From contig NZ_JAKJHX010000029.1 in the NCBI RefSeq assembly GCF_021648855.1, positions 1-27,404 on the forward strand: DNA of 27,404 nucleotides, read 5' to 3'. Position numbers and translations under genes: made by a program. The notes under the pieces were generated by a model. The model made no database searches, was not told where the DNA came from, and worked only from the letters and a program-made list of their open reading frames with translations. Positions within the stretch are counted from its first letter, which is position 1; every line of letters starts with the position of its first letter. Shown in pieces: positions 7,782 to 15,468 of the stretch. The stretch is from Tychonema litorale BBK16. GTDB lineage: Bacteria; Cyanobacteriota; Cyanobacteriia; Cyanobacteriales; Microcoleaceae.

Positions 7782-7810
7782 TCATTAGTCATTAGTCATC
7801 AGTCGTTAGT
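7782..7810. repeat. GTCATTAGTCATTAGTCATCAGTCGTTAG-type short tandem repeat
   Basis: Four imperfect 7-8-nt GTCATTA units follow the rplJ stop codon directly. The tract is AT-rich, has no coding potential and belongs with the other low-complexity spacers here. Confidence 0.65.
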
Positions 7811-7858
7811 TTTAAGGTACAAACTGAAAACTGGAGACGAGAAACTAATAATTAATGA

Positions 7859-7893
7859 ATAATCCAAAATCCAAAATCCAAAATCTAAAATCG
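7859..7893. repeat. AAAATCC heptamer tract before rplL
   Basis: AATCC-AAAATCC-AAAATCC-AAAATCT-AAAATCG: about five 7-nt units, ending next to TTAGGAG, the rplL ribosome-binding site. Confidence 0.8.
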
Positions 7894-7910
7894 AATTAGG
7901 AGTTTAACGA

Positions 7911-8303
7911 ATGTCTACAGCAACCGATCAAATCTTGGAACAGCTTAAGTCTTTGACTTTGCTCGAAGCATCTGAATTGGTCAAGCAAATCGAAGAAGCT
8001 TTCGGTGTGAGCGCTGCTGCTCCTGTCGGCGGCATGATGATGATGGGCGGTATGGGTGGCGGTGCCGCTGCTGAACCCGAAGAAGAGCAAACCGAGTTTA
8101 CCGTCATGCTCGAAGAGTTTCCTGCTGACAAGAAAATCGCGGTTCTGAAGGAAGTCCGGGCAATTACAGGTTTGGGCTTGAAGGAAGCGAAAGACTTAGT
8201 AGAAGCCGCACCGAAAGCAGTTAAGGAAGCTATTGCTAAGGATGCTGCTGAAGAAATCAAGAAACAGCTTGAAGCTGTGGGCGCAAAGATCTCTATCAAG
8301 TAG
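7911..8303 (+). CDS. rplL: 50S ribosomal protein L7/L12
   Basis: A 130-residue L7/L12 stalk protein, which recruits translation GTPases. The N-terminal dimerisation domain (about 1-38, [26 protein letters not shown]) is followed by an Ala/Gly/Met-rich hinge with a Met-Met-Met-Met-Gly run, and by the C-terminal domain ([22 protein letters not shown], then [16 protein letters not shown]). The start is supported by AGGAG 9 nt upstream. It ends the cluster and is followed by a strong hairpin terminator at 8371-8418. Confidence 0.98.
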   Translation: MSTATDQILEQLKSLTLLEASELVKQIEEAFGVSAAAPVGGMMMMGGMGGGAAAEPEEEQTEFTVMLEEFPADKKIAVLKEVRAITGLGLKEAKDLVEAAPKAVKEAIAKDAAEEIKKQLEAVGAKISIK

Positions 8304-8305
8304 TA

Positions 8306-8325
8306 ATATCATTTCCGGTTGCACC
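8306..8325 (+). repeat. 3'-end element ATATCA..TCCGGTTGCACC, copy 1 (rplL)
   Basis: ATATCATTTCCGGTTGCACC starts 3 bp after the rplL stop, in the same orientation as the gene. Copies at 20668-20687, 26702-26721 and (minus) 11121-11136 have the same relation to their genes. Confidence 0.8.
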
Positions 8326-8370
8326 GTCAGGTGATGTTGATAGTTGACTGTTAACTGTTGAATATTCCCT

Positions 8371-8418
8371 ACAATTAATGGCGCGATAGTTACACCTATC
8401 ACGCCATTAATTGTTTTT
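8371..8418 (+). terminator. Hairpin terminator after rplL
   Basis: ACAATTAATGGCGCGATAG (8371-8389) pairs with CTATCACGCCATTAATTGT (8396-8414), 18 of 19 positions, around a 6-nt loop. A run of T's overlaps the stem end and continues to 8418. It is the main terminator of the ribosomal cluster. Confidence 0.85.
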
Positions 8419-8460
8419 GGGTAGGGAAACGGCAGTGACGTATCCTGACTTTTCTCAAGG

Positions 8461-8520
8461 AGGAGACGGCAATGCCGTGTCCCTACCCCCAAATCATTGT
8501 AGGGAAACGCCACTGCTGTC
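8461..8520. repeat. Palindromic GTAGGGACACGGC repeat, copy 2
   Basis: AGGAGACGGCAATGCCGTGT at 8461-8480, then CCCTAC; GCCGTGTCCCTAC (8474-8486) pairs imperfectly with GTAGGGAAACGCC (8499-8511). It lies at the 3' end of the minus-strand methyltransferase gene. A further degenerate piece (GTAGGGAAACGGCAGTG) lies near 8422-8438. Confidence 0.75.
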
Positions 8521-8530
8521 TCCGAATTTG

Positions 8531-9763
8531 CTAAGCCTTAATCAGATCAGCTAAATCAGGAGAAAGCAACTGATTGGGAAATAGTAAAGTTTCCAAATAA
8601 TGAAACTTTATGCCATAAAGACTCTTGATTTCTTTGATTTGTTCAACAATGTGATTCTTGTCTATACTCCGATCGCTCTTAACGCCGACAATCATGATAT
8701 TTTTACTTGTATGCTCAGAAGATATAAACTCAAAAACCTTAGCCTCATAGCCAGACAATTCAAGTAGGAGCGCTCTTAATCCATCAGTTACTATTTCTGA
8801 TTGTCTCTCTAGCAAAATTCCAAACTTTAGTAAATCTTTCACACTTGTACTGGGATGAATTTCTTTCCTAACCTGCTTGTGGCAACATGGCGCTAAAATA
8901 ATCAAAGAAGAATCAGACTTGATCCCTTGATAAATTGCATCATCTGTGGCAGTATCGCAGGCGTGAAGTGCGATAGTAACATCAGTTTTTTCGGCGCTGT
9001 AACTCTTGATATTTCCCTGTTTGAAATGTAAATTTCCAAAATTAACTGCTTCGGCAACAGAATTACAAAAATCCACTAAATCTGTTCTGCTTTCTATCCC
9101 AGTCACTGATACTTGCTTATTTAAAATATTGTTTAAAAAATCATACATCGCAAAGGTTAAGTATCCCTTTCCCGAACCCATGTCAACGACAGATAGTTGA
9201 TTGATTGCCGCTAATCCTGATGATTCAAGTAAGCCATCTATAATTTCAATAAACTTATTGATCTGCCTGAATTTATCTTCCATCGTTTTTACGATGTTAC
9301 CCTGCTTGTTTGTAATGCCTAATGCTGTAAGATAGACATTATTTTCAGATTCAATCCATCGTTTCTTTTTGCGATCGTGTTCCTGCGGGATTGTCGTAGT
9401 AGAATCAGGAAAAGTGGGCTTTATCAAAGAGATTTTTGGCTTCTGATGATTGCTATATTCAAGTTGAACATCTTGTTTTATGGTGAATAATCTGCTACTC
9501 ATAAAATCTTTACCAATCAAAGTATTTATTAGATTAATACCATCTTCTATTGAGTAATTTTTTCCTATTTCTTTAGTTTTATAGCAATATGTCAAAGATA
9601 ATCTGATACCTGATTTGATTTTGATGATTTTAACAACAATTTTATTTAGTAAATCTTCTTTGCCTCGATACTTTCCTAAAGTCAATCTAACAAACTCTTG
9701 GGTTTCTAGACTGGTGGTGAGAATTGATATGAACTGTTCTTGTGTGTTGGTATTGGTAGTCAT
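8531..9763 (-). CDS. Class I SAM-dependent methyltransferase (Methyltransf_32 type)
   Basis: A 410-residue protein. Residues 1-140 are a Lys/Ile-rich domain I do not recognise. From about residue 185 comes a Rossmann methyltransferase fold: motif I VVDMGSGKGYLTF (192-204), an acidic GIES at the end of strand 2 (222-225), IALHACDTATDDAI (264-277) and the APCCHKQVRKEI motif (291-302). The DxGSGKG + ALHACDTATD + PCCHK set is typical of the Methyltransf_32 family (PF13679), also found in METTL25-like proteins. The substrate is unknown; the PCCHK motif lies where catalytic residues are expected. The gene is monocistronic between repeat-rich spacers. Codon use is more A/T-rich than in its neighbours, which is compatible with later acquisition but is not proof of it. 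Confidence 0.85.
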   Translation of the reverse strand: MTTNTNTQEQFISILTTSLETQEFVRLTLGKYRGKEDLLNKIVVKIIKIKSGIRLSLTYCYKTKEIGKNYSIEDGINLINTLIGKDFMSSRLFTIKQDVQLEYSNHQKPKISLIKPTFPDSTTTIPQEHDRKKKRWIESENNVYLTALGITNKQGNIVKTMEDKFRQINKFIEIIDGLLESSGLAAINQLSVVDMGSGKGYLTFAMYDFLNNILNKQVSVTGIESRTDLVDFCNSVAEAVNFGNLHFKQGNIKSYSAEKTDVTIALHACDTATDDAIYQGIKSDSSLIILAPCCHKQVRKEIHPSTSVKDLLKFGILLERQSEIVTDGLRALLLELSGYEAKVFEFISSEHTSKNIMIVGVKSDRSIDKNHIVEQIKEIKSLYGIKFHYLETLLFPNQLLSPDLADLIKA

Positions 9764-9827
9764 TAATTTATGATGTCGATCAATTATATTTTGACAGCGG
9801 TTTGTATAGCAATCGCTAAGGAAATTT

Positions 9828-9907
9828 GGTCATTGAGCGTAGTCGAAATGTCCACTTCGACCCTTCGACCCTTCGACCCTTCGACCCTTCGACTACGCTC
9901 AGTGACC
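9828..9907. repeat. 8-bp tandem array (CTTCGACC x4.9) with inverted ends
   Basis: CTTCGACC repeats from 9855 to 9893 (four full units plus CTTCGAC). The element is bounded by GGTCATTGAGCGTAGTCGAA (9828-9847) and TTCGACTACGCTCAGTGACC (9888-9907), which are inverted copies with one mismatch. The RNA could fold into a long hairpin with a variable top. A shortened relative lies at 6009-6040. It lies between the stop codon of one methyltransferase gene and the start of the other. Confidence 0.85.
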
Positions 9908-9935
9908 GGAAATATCCTAACAGCCTTGGCGGTTT

Positions 9936-10904
9936 CTATAACTCCCGTACAGCGCGGAACATCCCGAATCGGCAAAGACCGACACCGAATGCTAATCGCA
10001 TCAGTAAAAGAGTTGGTACTTCTCGCAGAGATTTAATGAAACCGGATAAACCAAAACGTACTAATCCTGCTGGTTTGGCGATTCCTTGCCAGATAGAATC
10101 TAACCAAGAAGGAATTGTTTGTTCTGTCCAATCTGCTGTTACGACCTTTCCTTCGACGAATTCGGTTGCTTCCAAAAGTTCGGAAAAGCCTTCGATGCTG
10201 GAAAATGCTGGATGTGACCATTGATCCAGTAATTGCTGCATGACTGGTTTCTCCCAAAAATTTAGCGGGTTTTGCCGATCGTCCCTTTGATTCCAGTCAG
10301 CCAAAACTAGGATACCACCAGGCTTGAGCACTCTCATCAACTCGCGGGCAAAAACGGCTTTGTCTGGCATATGGGGCCCAGCTTCGATCGACCAAACTAC
10401 ATCAAAACTACCATCAGGAAAAGAAAGTGCCATCGCATCATCCACCAAAAACTTCAAATCAAGTTCCGCAGAAGTCAACTCTTGGGCGCGTTGGACTTGT
10501 TGGGGACTGATGGTAACGGCTGTGACTGCAAATTTGTAATCTCGTGCCAAAATGCGGCTACTGCCGCCAATTCCACACCCAACATCTAAAACTGTGGTGC
10601 CAGCGGGCAATTTATCTAAACCACCCCAATTGACCATTTCATGTACAAAGTCAGATTTAGCAAGCAGAAAATCTTTCCGTTGCGGTGGGGAACCATAATG
10701 TCCTAAGTGGATGTGTTCGCCCCAGTAAAACTCCAAAATACCGTCTTCTGTCCATTCGTCGTAGGAATTGGCTACGGAGTTAGATGATTCATAACTGCGA
10801 GGTGTGGCTAGATATAAGGCGATGCCTATGGTGGTTAGTGCGAGGATAATTCCCAGCGCTGAAACAAATAAATTCATTGAGAGTAAGTGTGAATAGGTTT
10901 CCAT
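9936..10904 (-). CDS. MPBQ/MSBQ methyltransferase (plastoquinone and tocopherol synthesis)
   Basis: A 322-residue methyltransferase very like Synechocystis Sll0418, which methylates 2-methyl-6-phytyl- and 2-methyl-6-solanyl-benzoquinol, the ring methylation for tocopherol and plastoquinone. A membrane anchor lies at about residues 12-33. Then SNSVANSYDEWTEDGILEFY (41-60) and WGEHIHLGHYG (61-71), motif I VLDVGCGIGGSSRILA (105-120), ISPQQVQRA, FPDGSFDVVWSIEAGPHMPD and the terminal LLLMRLAFGVGLCRFGMF. Only this C-terminal membrane-associated motif and the EDGILE region separate it from generic UbiE/gamma-tocopherol enzymes. A second in-frame ATG (10875-10877) corresponds better to shorter family N-termini; I kept the longer frame. 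Orthology is judged from remembered family sequence, not an alignment run here. Confidence 0.9.
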   Translation of the reverse strand: METYSHLLSMNLFVSALGIILALTTIGIALYLATPRSYESSNSVANSYDEWTEDGILEFYWGEHIHLGHYGSPPQRKDFLLAKSDFVHEMVNWGGLDKLPAGTTVLDVGCGIGGSSRILARDYKFAVTAVTISPQQVQRAQELTSAELDLKFLVDDAMALSFPDGSFDVVWSIEAGPHMPDKAVFARELMRVLKPGGILVLADWNQRDDRQNPLNFWEKPVMQQLLDQWSHPAFSSIEGFSELLEATEFVEGKVVTADWTEQTIPSWLDSIWQGIAKPAGLVRFGLSGFIKSLREVPTLLLMRLAFGVGLCRFGMFRAVREL

Positions 10905-10940
10905 AATTTTAGCTGATTTATATTAAAAATAAGAGGCCTG

Positions 10941-11004
10941 GTAGGGTGCGTCGCTATCAGATTTCGGGTTTCTCCATAAATTACTGATAGCGGGGGCACC
11001 CTAC
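10941..11004. repeat. Interrupted palindrome GTAGGGTGC...GCACCCTAC
   Basis: GTAGGGTGCGTCGCTATCAG (10941-10960) faces CTGATAGCGGGGGCACCCTAC (10984-11004), pairing over most positions with a small mismatch in the middle. It lies upstream of the MPBQ methyltransferase start and downstream of the LysR gene. GTAGGGTGCGTC is a commonly dispersed cyanobacterial motif (from memory). No gene lies in 10905-11137. Confidence 0.75.
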
Positions 11005-11043
11005 GATATTTACTGAGGTTTTTTTTTGAATTATCAAGAAATT

Positions 11044-11108
11044 AGGAGACGGCAGTGCCGTGTCCCTACAAGATTATTTTCGGTAGGGACACGGCATTGC
11101 CGTTTCCT
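11044..11108. repeat. Palindromic GTAGGGACACGGC repeat, copy 3 (longest)
   Basis: Two 26-bp arms (11044-11069 and 11083-11108) pair at 24 of 26 positions around a 13-nt loop. Each arm itself contains the near-palindrome ACGGCA(A/G)TGCCGT. It lies 30 bp past the stop of the minus-strand LysR gene. Confidence 0.85.
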
Positions 11109-11120
11109 CTATCATTCCGG

Positions 11121-11136
11121 CGCAACCGGAATTGAT
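11121..11136 (-). repeat. 3'-end element, copy 2 (lysR-type gene)
   Basis: On the minus strand, GATCAATTCCGGTTGCG follows the LysR stop codon (11138-11140) within 1-5 nt, in the sense orientation. It continues as GCCGGAAT, forming a short CCGG...CCGG palindrome not seen in the other copies. Confidence 0.65.
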
Positions 11137-11137
11137 C

Positions 11138-12046
11138 TCAAACCCCATAATCTGAAACCCAGGGATCGAGCTTAAATTCTGCCGTTAAAAAATCAATAAA
11201 ACAAGTTATTTTTGCCGGATAAAAACGACTGCGACGATAAACTCCATAAATTGGCAACGGAGTTGGTTGATAATGCTCCAACACTACCTTGAGATCGCCC
11301 CGGTAAATTTCATCACCAAACATCCAGACCGGCGCTACCGCAATCCCCAAACCCGATAACACTGCTGCTCGAATCGCCACAGAACTATTAGTTTGAAAAC
11401 AACCCCCAACTTGCACCTTGATAGTGCCATCTGTTCCTTGAAAATGCCATTCATTGCCAGTTGATAAATGGGTATAGACAATACAATCACGATCCACTAA
11501 ATCATCCGGTGTTTGAGGTTCTCCCGCTTGCTCAAAATAGCCTGTTGTTGCCACTGTGACGCGGCGAGTCGTGCCGATGCGATGGCTAATCAGGGAACTA
11601 TCGGGACGATTACCAATGCGGATCAACAGGTCTAATCCATTCTCTACAATGTCCACAAAACTATCGGCCATCATCAGATCGATCTTGACATCGGGATAGC
11701 GTTTCATAAAGGCTTTTAAACGGGGGACAATCTGCATTTCCCCAAACAGCACGGGACAGCCCAATCGCAAAATACCTGTTGCTCGTTCTTTTCCTGTTAA
11801 ACTGGCCTCCGCTTCGGCGACGGTTTCCAAAATTTGCTGACAGTATTGATAGTATCTTTTCCCCTCCTCGGTCAAACTCAAATTGGTAGTTGAACGAGTG
11901 ATTAATTGTACCCCCAGATATTTTTCCAGAGCGGCGATTTGCTTGCTAATTGTCGGTTGCGTCGTCTGTTGTTCCCGCGCTACGGCAGAAAAACTCTTCA
12001 TTTCGATCGCCCGAACAAAACTCTGCATACACGCAATTCGATCCAT
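11138..12046 (-). CDS. LysR-family transcriptional regulator
   Basis: A 302-residue LysR-type regulator. The N-terminal winged helix-turn-helix is clear: MQSFVRAIEMKSFSAVAREQ, then TTQPTISKQIAALEKYLGVQL and the wing TTNLSLTEEG. The effector-binding domain follows, with GILRLGCPVLFGEMQIVPRL and AAVLSGLGIAVAPVWMF. The frame is open to 12133, but family members begin M-D-(R/K)-(I/L)-x-x-M-x-x-F, which matches the ATG at 12044-12046; GGAA lies about 12 nt upstream. It is divergent from the gene at 12156, the standard LysR arrangement, and probably controls that gene set and itself. The effector is unknown; the CrgA/YafC-like subgroup fits by eye. Confidence 0.93.
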   Translation of the reverse strand: MDRIACMQSFVRAIEMKSFSAVAREQQTTQPTISKQIAALEKYLGVQLITRSTTNLSLTEEGKRYYQYCQQILETVAEAEASLTGKERATGILRLGCPVLFGEMQIVPRLKAFMKRYPDVKIDLMMADSFVDIVENGLDLLIRIGNRPDSSLISHRIGTTRRVTVATTGYFEQAGEPQTPDDLVDRDCIVYTHLSTGNEWHFQGTDGTIKVQVGGCFQTNSSVAIRAAVLSGLGIAVAPVWMFGDEIYRGDLKVVLEHYQPTPLPIYGVYRRSRFYPAKITCFIDFLTAEFKLDPWVSDYGV

Positions 12047-12070
12047 AGCATACTTATTCCAAAATGGCAT

Positions 12071-12084
12071 ATAGTATATTCTAT
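12071..12084. promoter_or_regulatory. Candidate LysR operator
   Basis: ATAGTATATTCTAT has ATAG/CTAT arms in dyad and lies between the LysR gene and the divergent 12156 gene, where such regulators bind T-N11-A boxes. Only four arm bases on each side support it. Confidence 0.3.
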
Positions 12085-12155
12085 TTTGCCCGCTTCTCAC
12101 AGAAATTGAAATAGATGATGATAGTTTCATCAACCGTTCTCACCCAAAAGCCCAG

Positions 12156-12533
12156 ATGTTAAAACTCAAATCCCTCAGCCCTCTATTCGCTTCCTTAACC
12201 CTTGCTAGCGTTATCAGTGTAGGAGATGTGGCTGTACATAGCTTTGTACCTCAATTGCAAAATACGGCGATCGCCGCCCCGGAAATGACGGTTCAGCAAA
12301 AGATCGATATCATCACTAAAAGTAAAGGACAAGTTGGTAGTGGCGACCAATTGCGACGATTTTTCTATGGTGATTTATTACCATTAGGAGTACAACCCGG
12401 TGGGGCAGGCATGGTGGTCAATCTCTACAACAAAGCCAACAATGTTACCTTTTCTTACTGTGCAACCTATGATGTCGTTGTCGCTGTGAAACAAGGGAGA
12501 GTAGCGAGTTTTCCCGCCGCTGAAGTGAAGTAA
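12156..12533 (+). CDS. Small exported protein of unknown function
   Basis: A 125-residue protein with a basic N-terminus (MLKLK), a hydrophobic core (LSPLFASLTLASVIS) and a possible signal-peptidase site near NTAIA-APEM (residues 37-44). The mature part (about 84 residues) has VQQKIDIITKSKGQVG, YGDLLPLGVQPGG and a single Cys (FSYCATYD). No family is recognised. It is first in a plus-strand run divergent from the LysR gene, and ends 70 bp before the DUF4079 gene. An envelope or periplasmic location is likely; function unknown. No Shine-Dalgarno is visible. Confidence 0.7.
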   Translation: MLKLKSLSPLFASLTLASVISVGDVAVHSFVPQLQNTAIAAPEMTVQQKIDIITKSKGQVGSGDQLRRFFYGDLLPLGVQPGGAGMVVNLYNKANNVTFSYCATYDVVVAVKQGRVASFPAAEVK

Positions 12534-12603
12534 TTTGCCTGTTCCCTTGCTGAGTGTAAGTAAGGGAAAATTCCCGATATATATAATTGAATGGATATTT
12601 AAC

Positions 12604-13308
12604 ATGGAACTTCAAGACTTCTTTGCATTGTTACATCCGGCGATCGCCATTATTGTGGTTTTTCCCTTAATCGGCATTGTAGTGAATCGCGCCCTACTCA
12701 CCCGTCAACGTCGTCTGCAAGTCGCCGATGGACAAAAAAGTAAAATTCCGCCAGTAGTAGGTTCTGAGCACGTAGCGATCGGTAATTGGTTGAGTGGATC
12801 AGTGGTCGGGGTTGCCCTACTGGGAATGGCTTATCCCATTTTCTCAAAAATGCTGAGTAATGACACCCTGACCAAAGAACCTTTTCGAGTCTTTTTTGCG
12901 ATCGCCATTTTCCTGTTAACCATTGCCTCTTTCACGCTACTATTTAAGGCAAGAGTTAAACTATGGCGAGGCATTTTTGCTGTTTTTACAGGCATGGGAT
13001 TGATGATTTTAGGATTTCAGCCCGAAATTTATCGTCGGGATAATGAATGGTTTGTTTCCCATTATTACTACGGTATTACAGCCGCTTTATTGATGATTTT
13101 TTCAGTGGCGATCGTCCAAGATATTTATCAGGATAAACAAAATCGCTGGCGCACGGTTCATATCATTCTTAATTGTTTGGCTCTACTGCTTTTTATCGGT
13201 CAGGGAATGACTGGTGCAAGGGATTTACTAGAGATTCCCCTCCATTGGCAAGAACAGTATATTTATAAATGTGATTTTACCAATAAAACCTGTCCCCAAC
13301 CCAAGTAA
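12604..13308 (+). CDS. DUF4079 family membrane protein
   Basis: A 234-residue integral membrane protein with about six hydrophobic segments (near residues 9-29, 60-80, 92-112, 120-137, 150-172 and 180-200). The opening MELQDFFALLHPAIAIIVVFP and the KSKIPPVVGSEHV loop match the cyanobacterial DUF4079 family as I remember it. The His in HP near the first helix and others are compatible with heme binding of the cytochrome b561-like kind, which is inference. The frame is open back to 12535, but family members begin at this M-x-L-Q-D-F, so the ATG at 12604 is preferred. The protein ends in a soluble Cys-containing tail (YKCDFTNKTCPQPK). Confidence 0.85.
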   Translation: MELQDFFALLHPAIAIIVVFPLIGIVVNRALLTRQRRLQVADGQKSKIPPVVGSEHVAIGNWLSGSVVGVALLGMAYPIFSKMLSNDTLTKEPFRVFFAIAIFLLTIASFTLLFKARVKLWRGIFAVFTGMGLMILGFQPEIYRRDNEWFVSHYYYGITAALLMIFSVAIVQDIYQDKQNRWRTVHIILNCLALLLFIGQGMTGARDLLEIPLHWQEQYIYKCDFTNKTCPQPK

Positions 13309-13323
13309 AACGGTGATTTAAAA

Positions 13324-13677
13324 ATGATGCAATCCAGAATTTTCCCCCTAGAAGCTGATGTGCGTTTCTCCGATGAAGCTGCTACGGTGACTGAAATTAT
13401 TCAGACGGAAAATGCTAGCATCGCTATTTGGGGAGTCAAGCCAGGCCAAATTGTGCAAGCTCATTGTCACCCCGACGGACAAGATACTTGGGTGATGCTC
13501 AGGGGCACTTTGACGTATTATTTAGGCAATGGTAAAAGCCAAAGCTTGAATGTTGGTGAAGTTGCGATCGCAGAAAAAAATCAGATTCATGGGGCAGTGA
13601 ATGACAATAATGAAGATGCTGTGTTTGTATCCATTTACTCTGCTCCCCAGATTGGCTATGAAAAAGCAGTGCCTTAA
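13324..13677 (+). CDS. Small cupin-domain protein
   Basis: A 117-residue single-domain cupin. Motif 1 is visible as HCHPDGQDTWVMLRGTLTYYLG (residues 51-72) with G-x-x-x-x-x-H-x-H replaced by PGQIVQAHCHPDGQDTW; motif 2 is NVGEVAIAEKNQIHGAVN. The His and Glu/Asp set is consistent with a bound metal ion. The substrate is unknown; such proteins range from sensors to dioxygenases or isomerases. It starts 15 bp after the DUF4079 stop, suggesting co-transcription. ATG codons at 13324 and 13327 are both possible starts. Confidence 0.85.
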   Translation: MMQSRIFPLEADVRFSDEAATVTEIIQTENASIAIWGVKPGQIVQAHCHPDGQDTWVMLRGTLTYYLGNGKSQSLNVGEVAIAEKNQIHGAVNDNNEDAVFVSIYSAPQIGYEKAVP

Positions 13678-13832
13678 GCTAATTTAATGTAAAGTTGCAT
13701 ATAGTGATTTTACATGAGTCGTGAAACTCTCTTCTCTTTCCGTTCTTCGTGTTCTTCGTGTCTTCGTGGTTCGTTTAAAACTTTTGAATTATTTCGTGAA
13801 TCCATGTCATAAAATCAACATCAATAAAGAGC

Positions 13833-14879
13833 ATGAAAGTTGCCAATAAAATACATCGAATTTTAATTCGAGTTCCTGCCCAGATGTATCTTGGCATAGC
13901 TGTTTTAATTTTTGCGAGTTCTAATTCCATAACTCGTAAAATAGTTGCAATTGGACAATCTCATGCTATAAATGGCAGAAATCCGATCTCACTCTGCAAT
14001 GTCTTATTTGTAGGTAATATTTGTGCTTTGGGGTTAATGACTCTAATTTTTTATCGAGACTGGCAACCGCATACTCTGAAAGCTCTCAGTCGTAAAGATT
14101 GGATTAGTTTAACAATTACAGGTATTTTATCGGGGGCGATCGCTCCAGCGTTAATTTTTACAGCCCTGGGACAGACAAATATTACCAATATCGTGTTAAT
14201 TGGGCGCATTGAACCAATTTTAACCCTGGGGTTGGGCGTTTGGCTGTTGGGTTCGCGGGTCAATTCGTGGTCAATTGCAGGGTCTCTGATTTCCTTTGCT
14301 GGGGTGATAGTGACTGCTTTTTTAGGCAGTTCAGGGCAGATGATGACGATGGCTGGATTTCAAATTGGAACGGGAGAAATTTTTGTGGCGATCGCAGCGA
14401 TCATTGGTGCCATTGCGACCGTCGTTGGTAAACTGCAATTACAATCGATTCCGTTGGGAATTTTTACGATTTATCGCAATATTCTGGGGACGGTAATTTT
14501 TTTCCTATTGGCTAATTTCCTTTACGGGTCACACCATTTTGCAGAAGTGTTATATCCTTTTCTGTGGCAATGGATGATAGTTTATGCGGCGGTTATTGTC
14601 GTCATGGGTCAATTATGCTGGTTAGCTGGCTTGAAAAATGCGACTTCCACAGAACTCAATTTAGCTAGTTTATTAAACCCAATTGCTGCTATAATCATGG
14701 GATATTTAATTTTAGGGGAAGCTCCTACTTTAGCTCAATATTTAGGGGGAAGTTTATTGTTAGTCGGAATGATCTTGGGTTTTGTTGGCAACCTAAATCA
14801 GGCTAAAATAAATCGAGAATTAGCTAACCCCAGTTCTCGCGATGCAATGGAAATGCCGATCGGTTTCCGGGGAGTTTAA
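13833..14879 (+). CDS. DMT/EamA-family permease
   Basis: A 348-residue inner-membrane protein with about ten hydrophobic segments in two EamA repeats: the first near LGIAVLIFASSN...ALGQTNITNIVLIGRIEPILT, the second from IFVAIAAIIGAIATVVG to NPIAAIIMGYLILGEAPT and LLVGMILGF. The RIEPILTLGLGVWLLG and NPIAAIIMGYLILGE segments are typical DMT helix-boundary motifs. Substrate unknown. It is unrelated in detail to the coiled-coil DMT gene at the window start, beyond the fold. A 155-bp spacer with no gene, containing a dispersed TTCTTCGTG repeat, separates it from the cupin gene, so a separate promoter is possible. Confidence 0.9.
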   Translation: MKVANKIHRILIRVPAQMYLGIAVLIFASSNSITRKIVAIGQSHAINGRNPISLCNVLFVGNICALGLMTLIFYRDWQPHTLKALSRKDWISLTITGILSGAIAPALIFTALGQTNITNIVLIGRIEPILTLGLGVWLLGSRVNSWSIAGSLISFAGVIVTAFLGSSGQMMTMAGFQIGTGEIFVAIAAIIGAIATVVGKLQLQSIPLGIFTIYRNILGTVIFFLLANFLYGSHHFAEVLYPFLWQWMIVYAAVIVVMGQLCWLAGLKNATSTELNLASLLNPIAAIIMGYLILGEAPTLAQYLGGSLLLVGMILGFVGNLNQAKINRELANPSSRDAMEMPIGFRGV

Positions 14880-14901
14880 TGTTTTAAGGAAGAGGATTTT
14901 T

Positions 14902-15468
14902 ATGAAACGCCGCTATTTCAACTTTGCTAGTATTACCTTTGTGTTAACGATCGCGATCGGCTGCACGAGAACCGCGGGCGATCGAACTGCTATTGCGTCA
15001 TCCGGCACTTCTGAAACAACGCCAACGACTGCTGCTGCTTCCCCTCCAACCGGGCCAGCGATATCATCCACAACAGCTCAAGCCACAAAAACAAAAGTTT
15101 TAAATTCTGGCACTTTTGTCGATGGCGAACACCCCACCAAAGGCACTGTCCGCATTGTTCAGAAAGGGAATCAGCGCATTCTGGAACTCGATCGAGCATT
15201 TCAAACCTCAACGTCTGGTCCTGATTTGGTCGTAATTTTACACAAATCGCCCGATGTCATTGGCTCGACAGTTCCCCCAGCCTATCCCATCAAGGAGGGT
15301 GACTATGTGTTCATCGCGCCACTCAAGTCATACAGCGGTGCTCAAAGCTATGTGATTCCTGCCAACATCAAGTCAGAAGATTTTGCTTCGGCGGCAATTT
15401 GGTGTCGTAAGTTCAATGCCACCTTTGGTGCTGCCAGACTTCAGCGATCGAGTTCCGCAAAGCTCTGA
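14902..15468 (+). CDS. DM13-domain lipoprotein
   Basis: A 188-residue protein with a lipobox signal: KRR, hydrophobic core, then TIAIG-C at about residue 21 (Cys lipidation). A Thr/Ala/Pro/Ser-rich linker follows (about 30-65), then a DM13 domain: GTFVDGEHPTKGTVRIV, GPDLVVILHKSP and the closing SAAIWCRKFNATFGAARL with its conserved Cys. DM13 domains (PF10517) are extracytoplasmic and have been proposed to take part in redox or electron transfer; the partner is unknown. The frame is open to 14842, but the ATG at 14902 has AAGGAAGAGG just upstream and starts a proper signal peptide. It lies 22 bp after the DMT permease. Confidence 0.88.
   Translation: MKRRYFNFASITFVLTIAIGCTRTAGDRTAIASSGTSETTPTTAAASPPTGPAISSTTAQATKTKVLNSGTFVDGEHPTKGTVRIVQKGNQRILELDRAFQTSTSGPDLVVILHKSPDVIGSTVPPAYPIKEGDYVFIAPLKSYSGAQSYVIPANIKSEDFASAAIWCRKFNATFGAARLQRSSSAKL

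Noticed and set aside
7928..8299. 123-codon antisense frame opposite rplL
   Set aside because: It mirrors the Ala/Lys/Glu-rich L7/L12 codons and has Ser/Ala-rich composition typical of a shadow frame.
9855..9893. CRISPR array
   Set aside because: Units are 8 bp with no spacers; it is a simple tandem repeat. No cas genes are present.
9826..10224. 132-codon plus-strand frame across the tandem array and the MPBQ methyltransferase
   Set aside because: Its first part is the CTTCGACC repeat translated (Pro/Ser/Thr/Leu/Arg) and the rest is antisense to a conserved enzyme.
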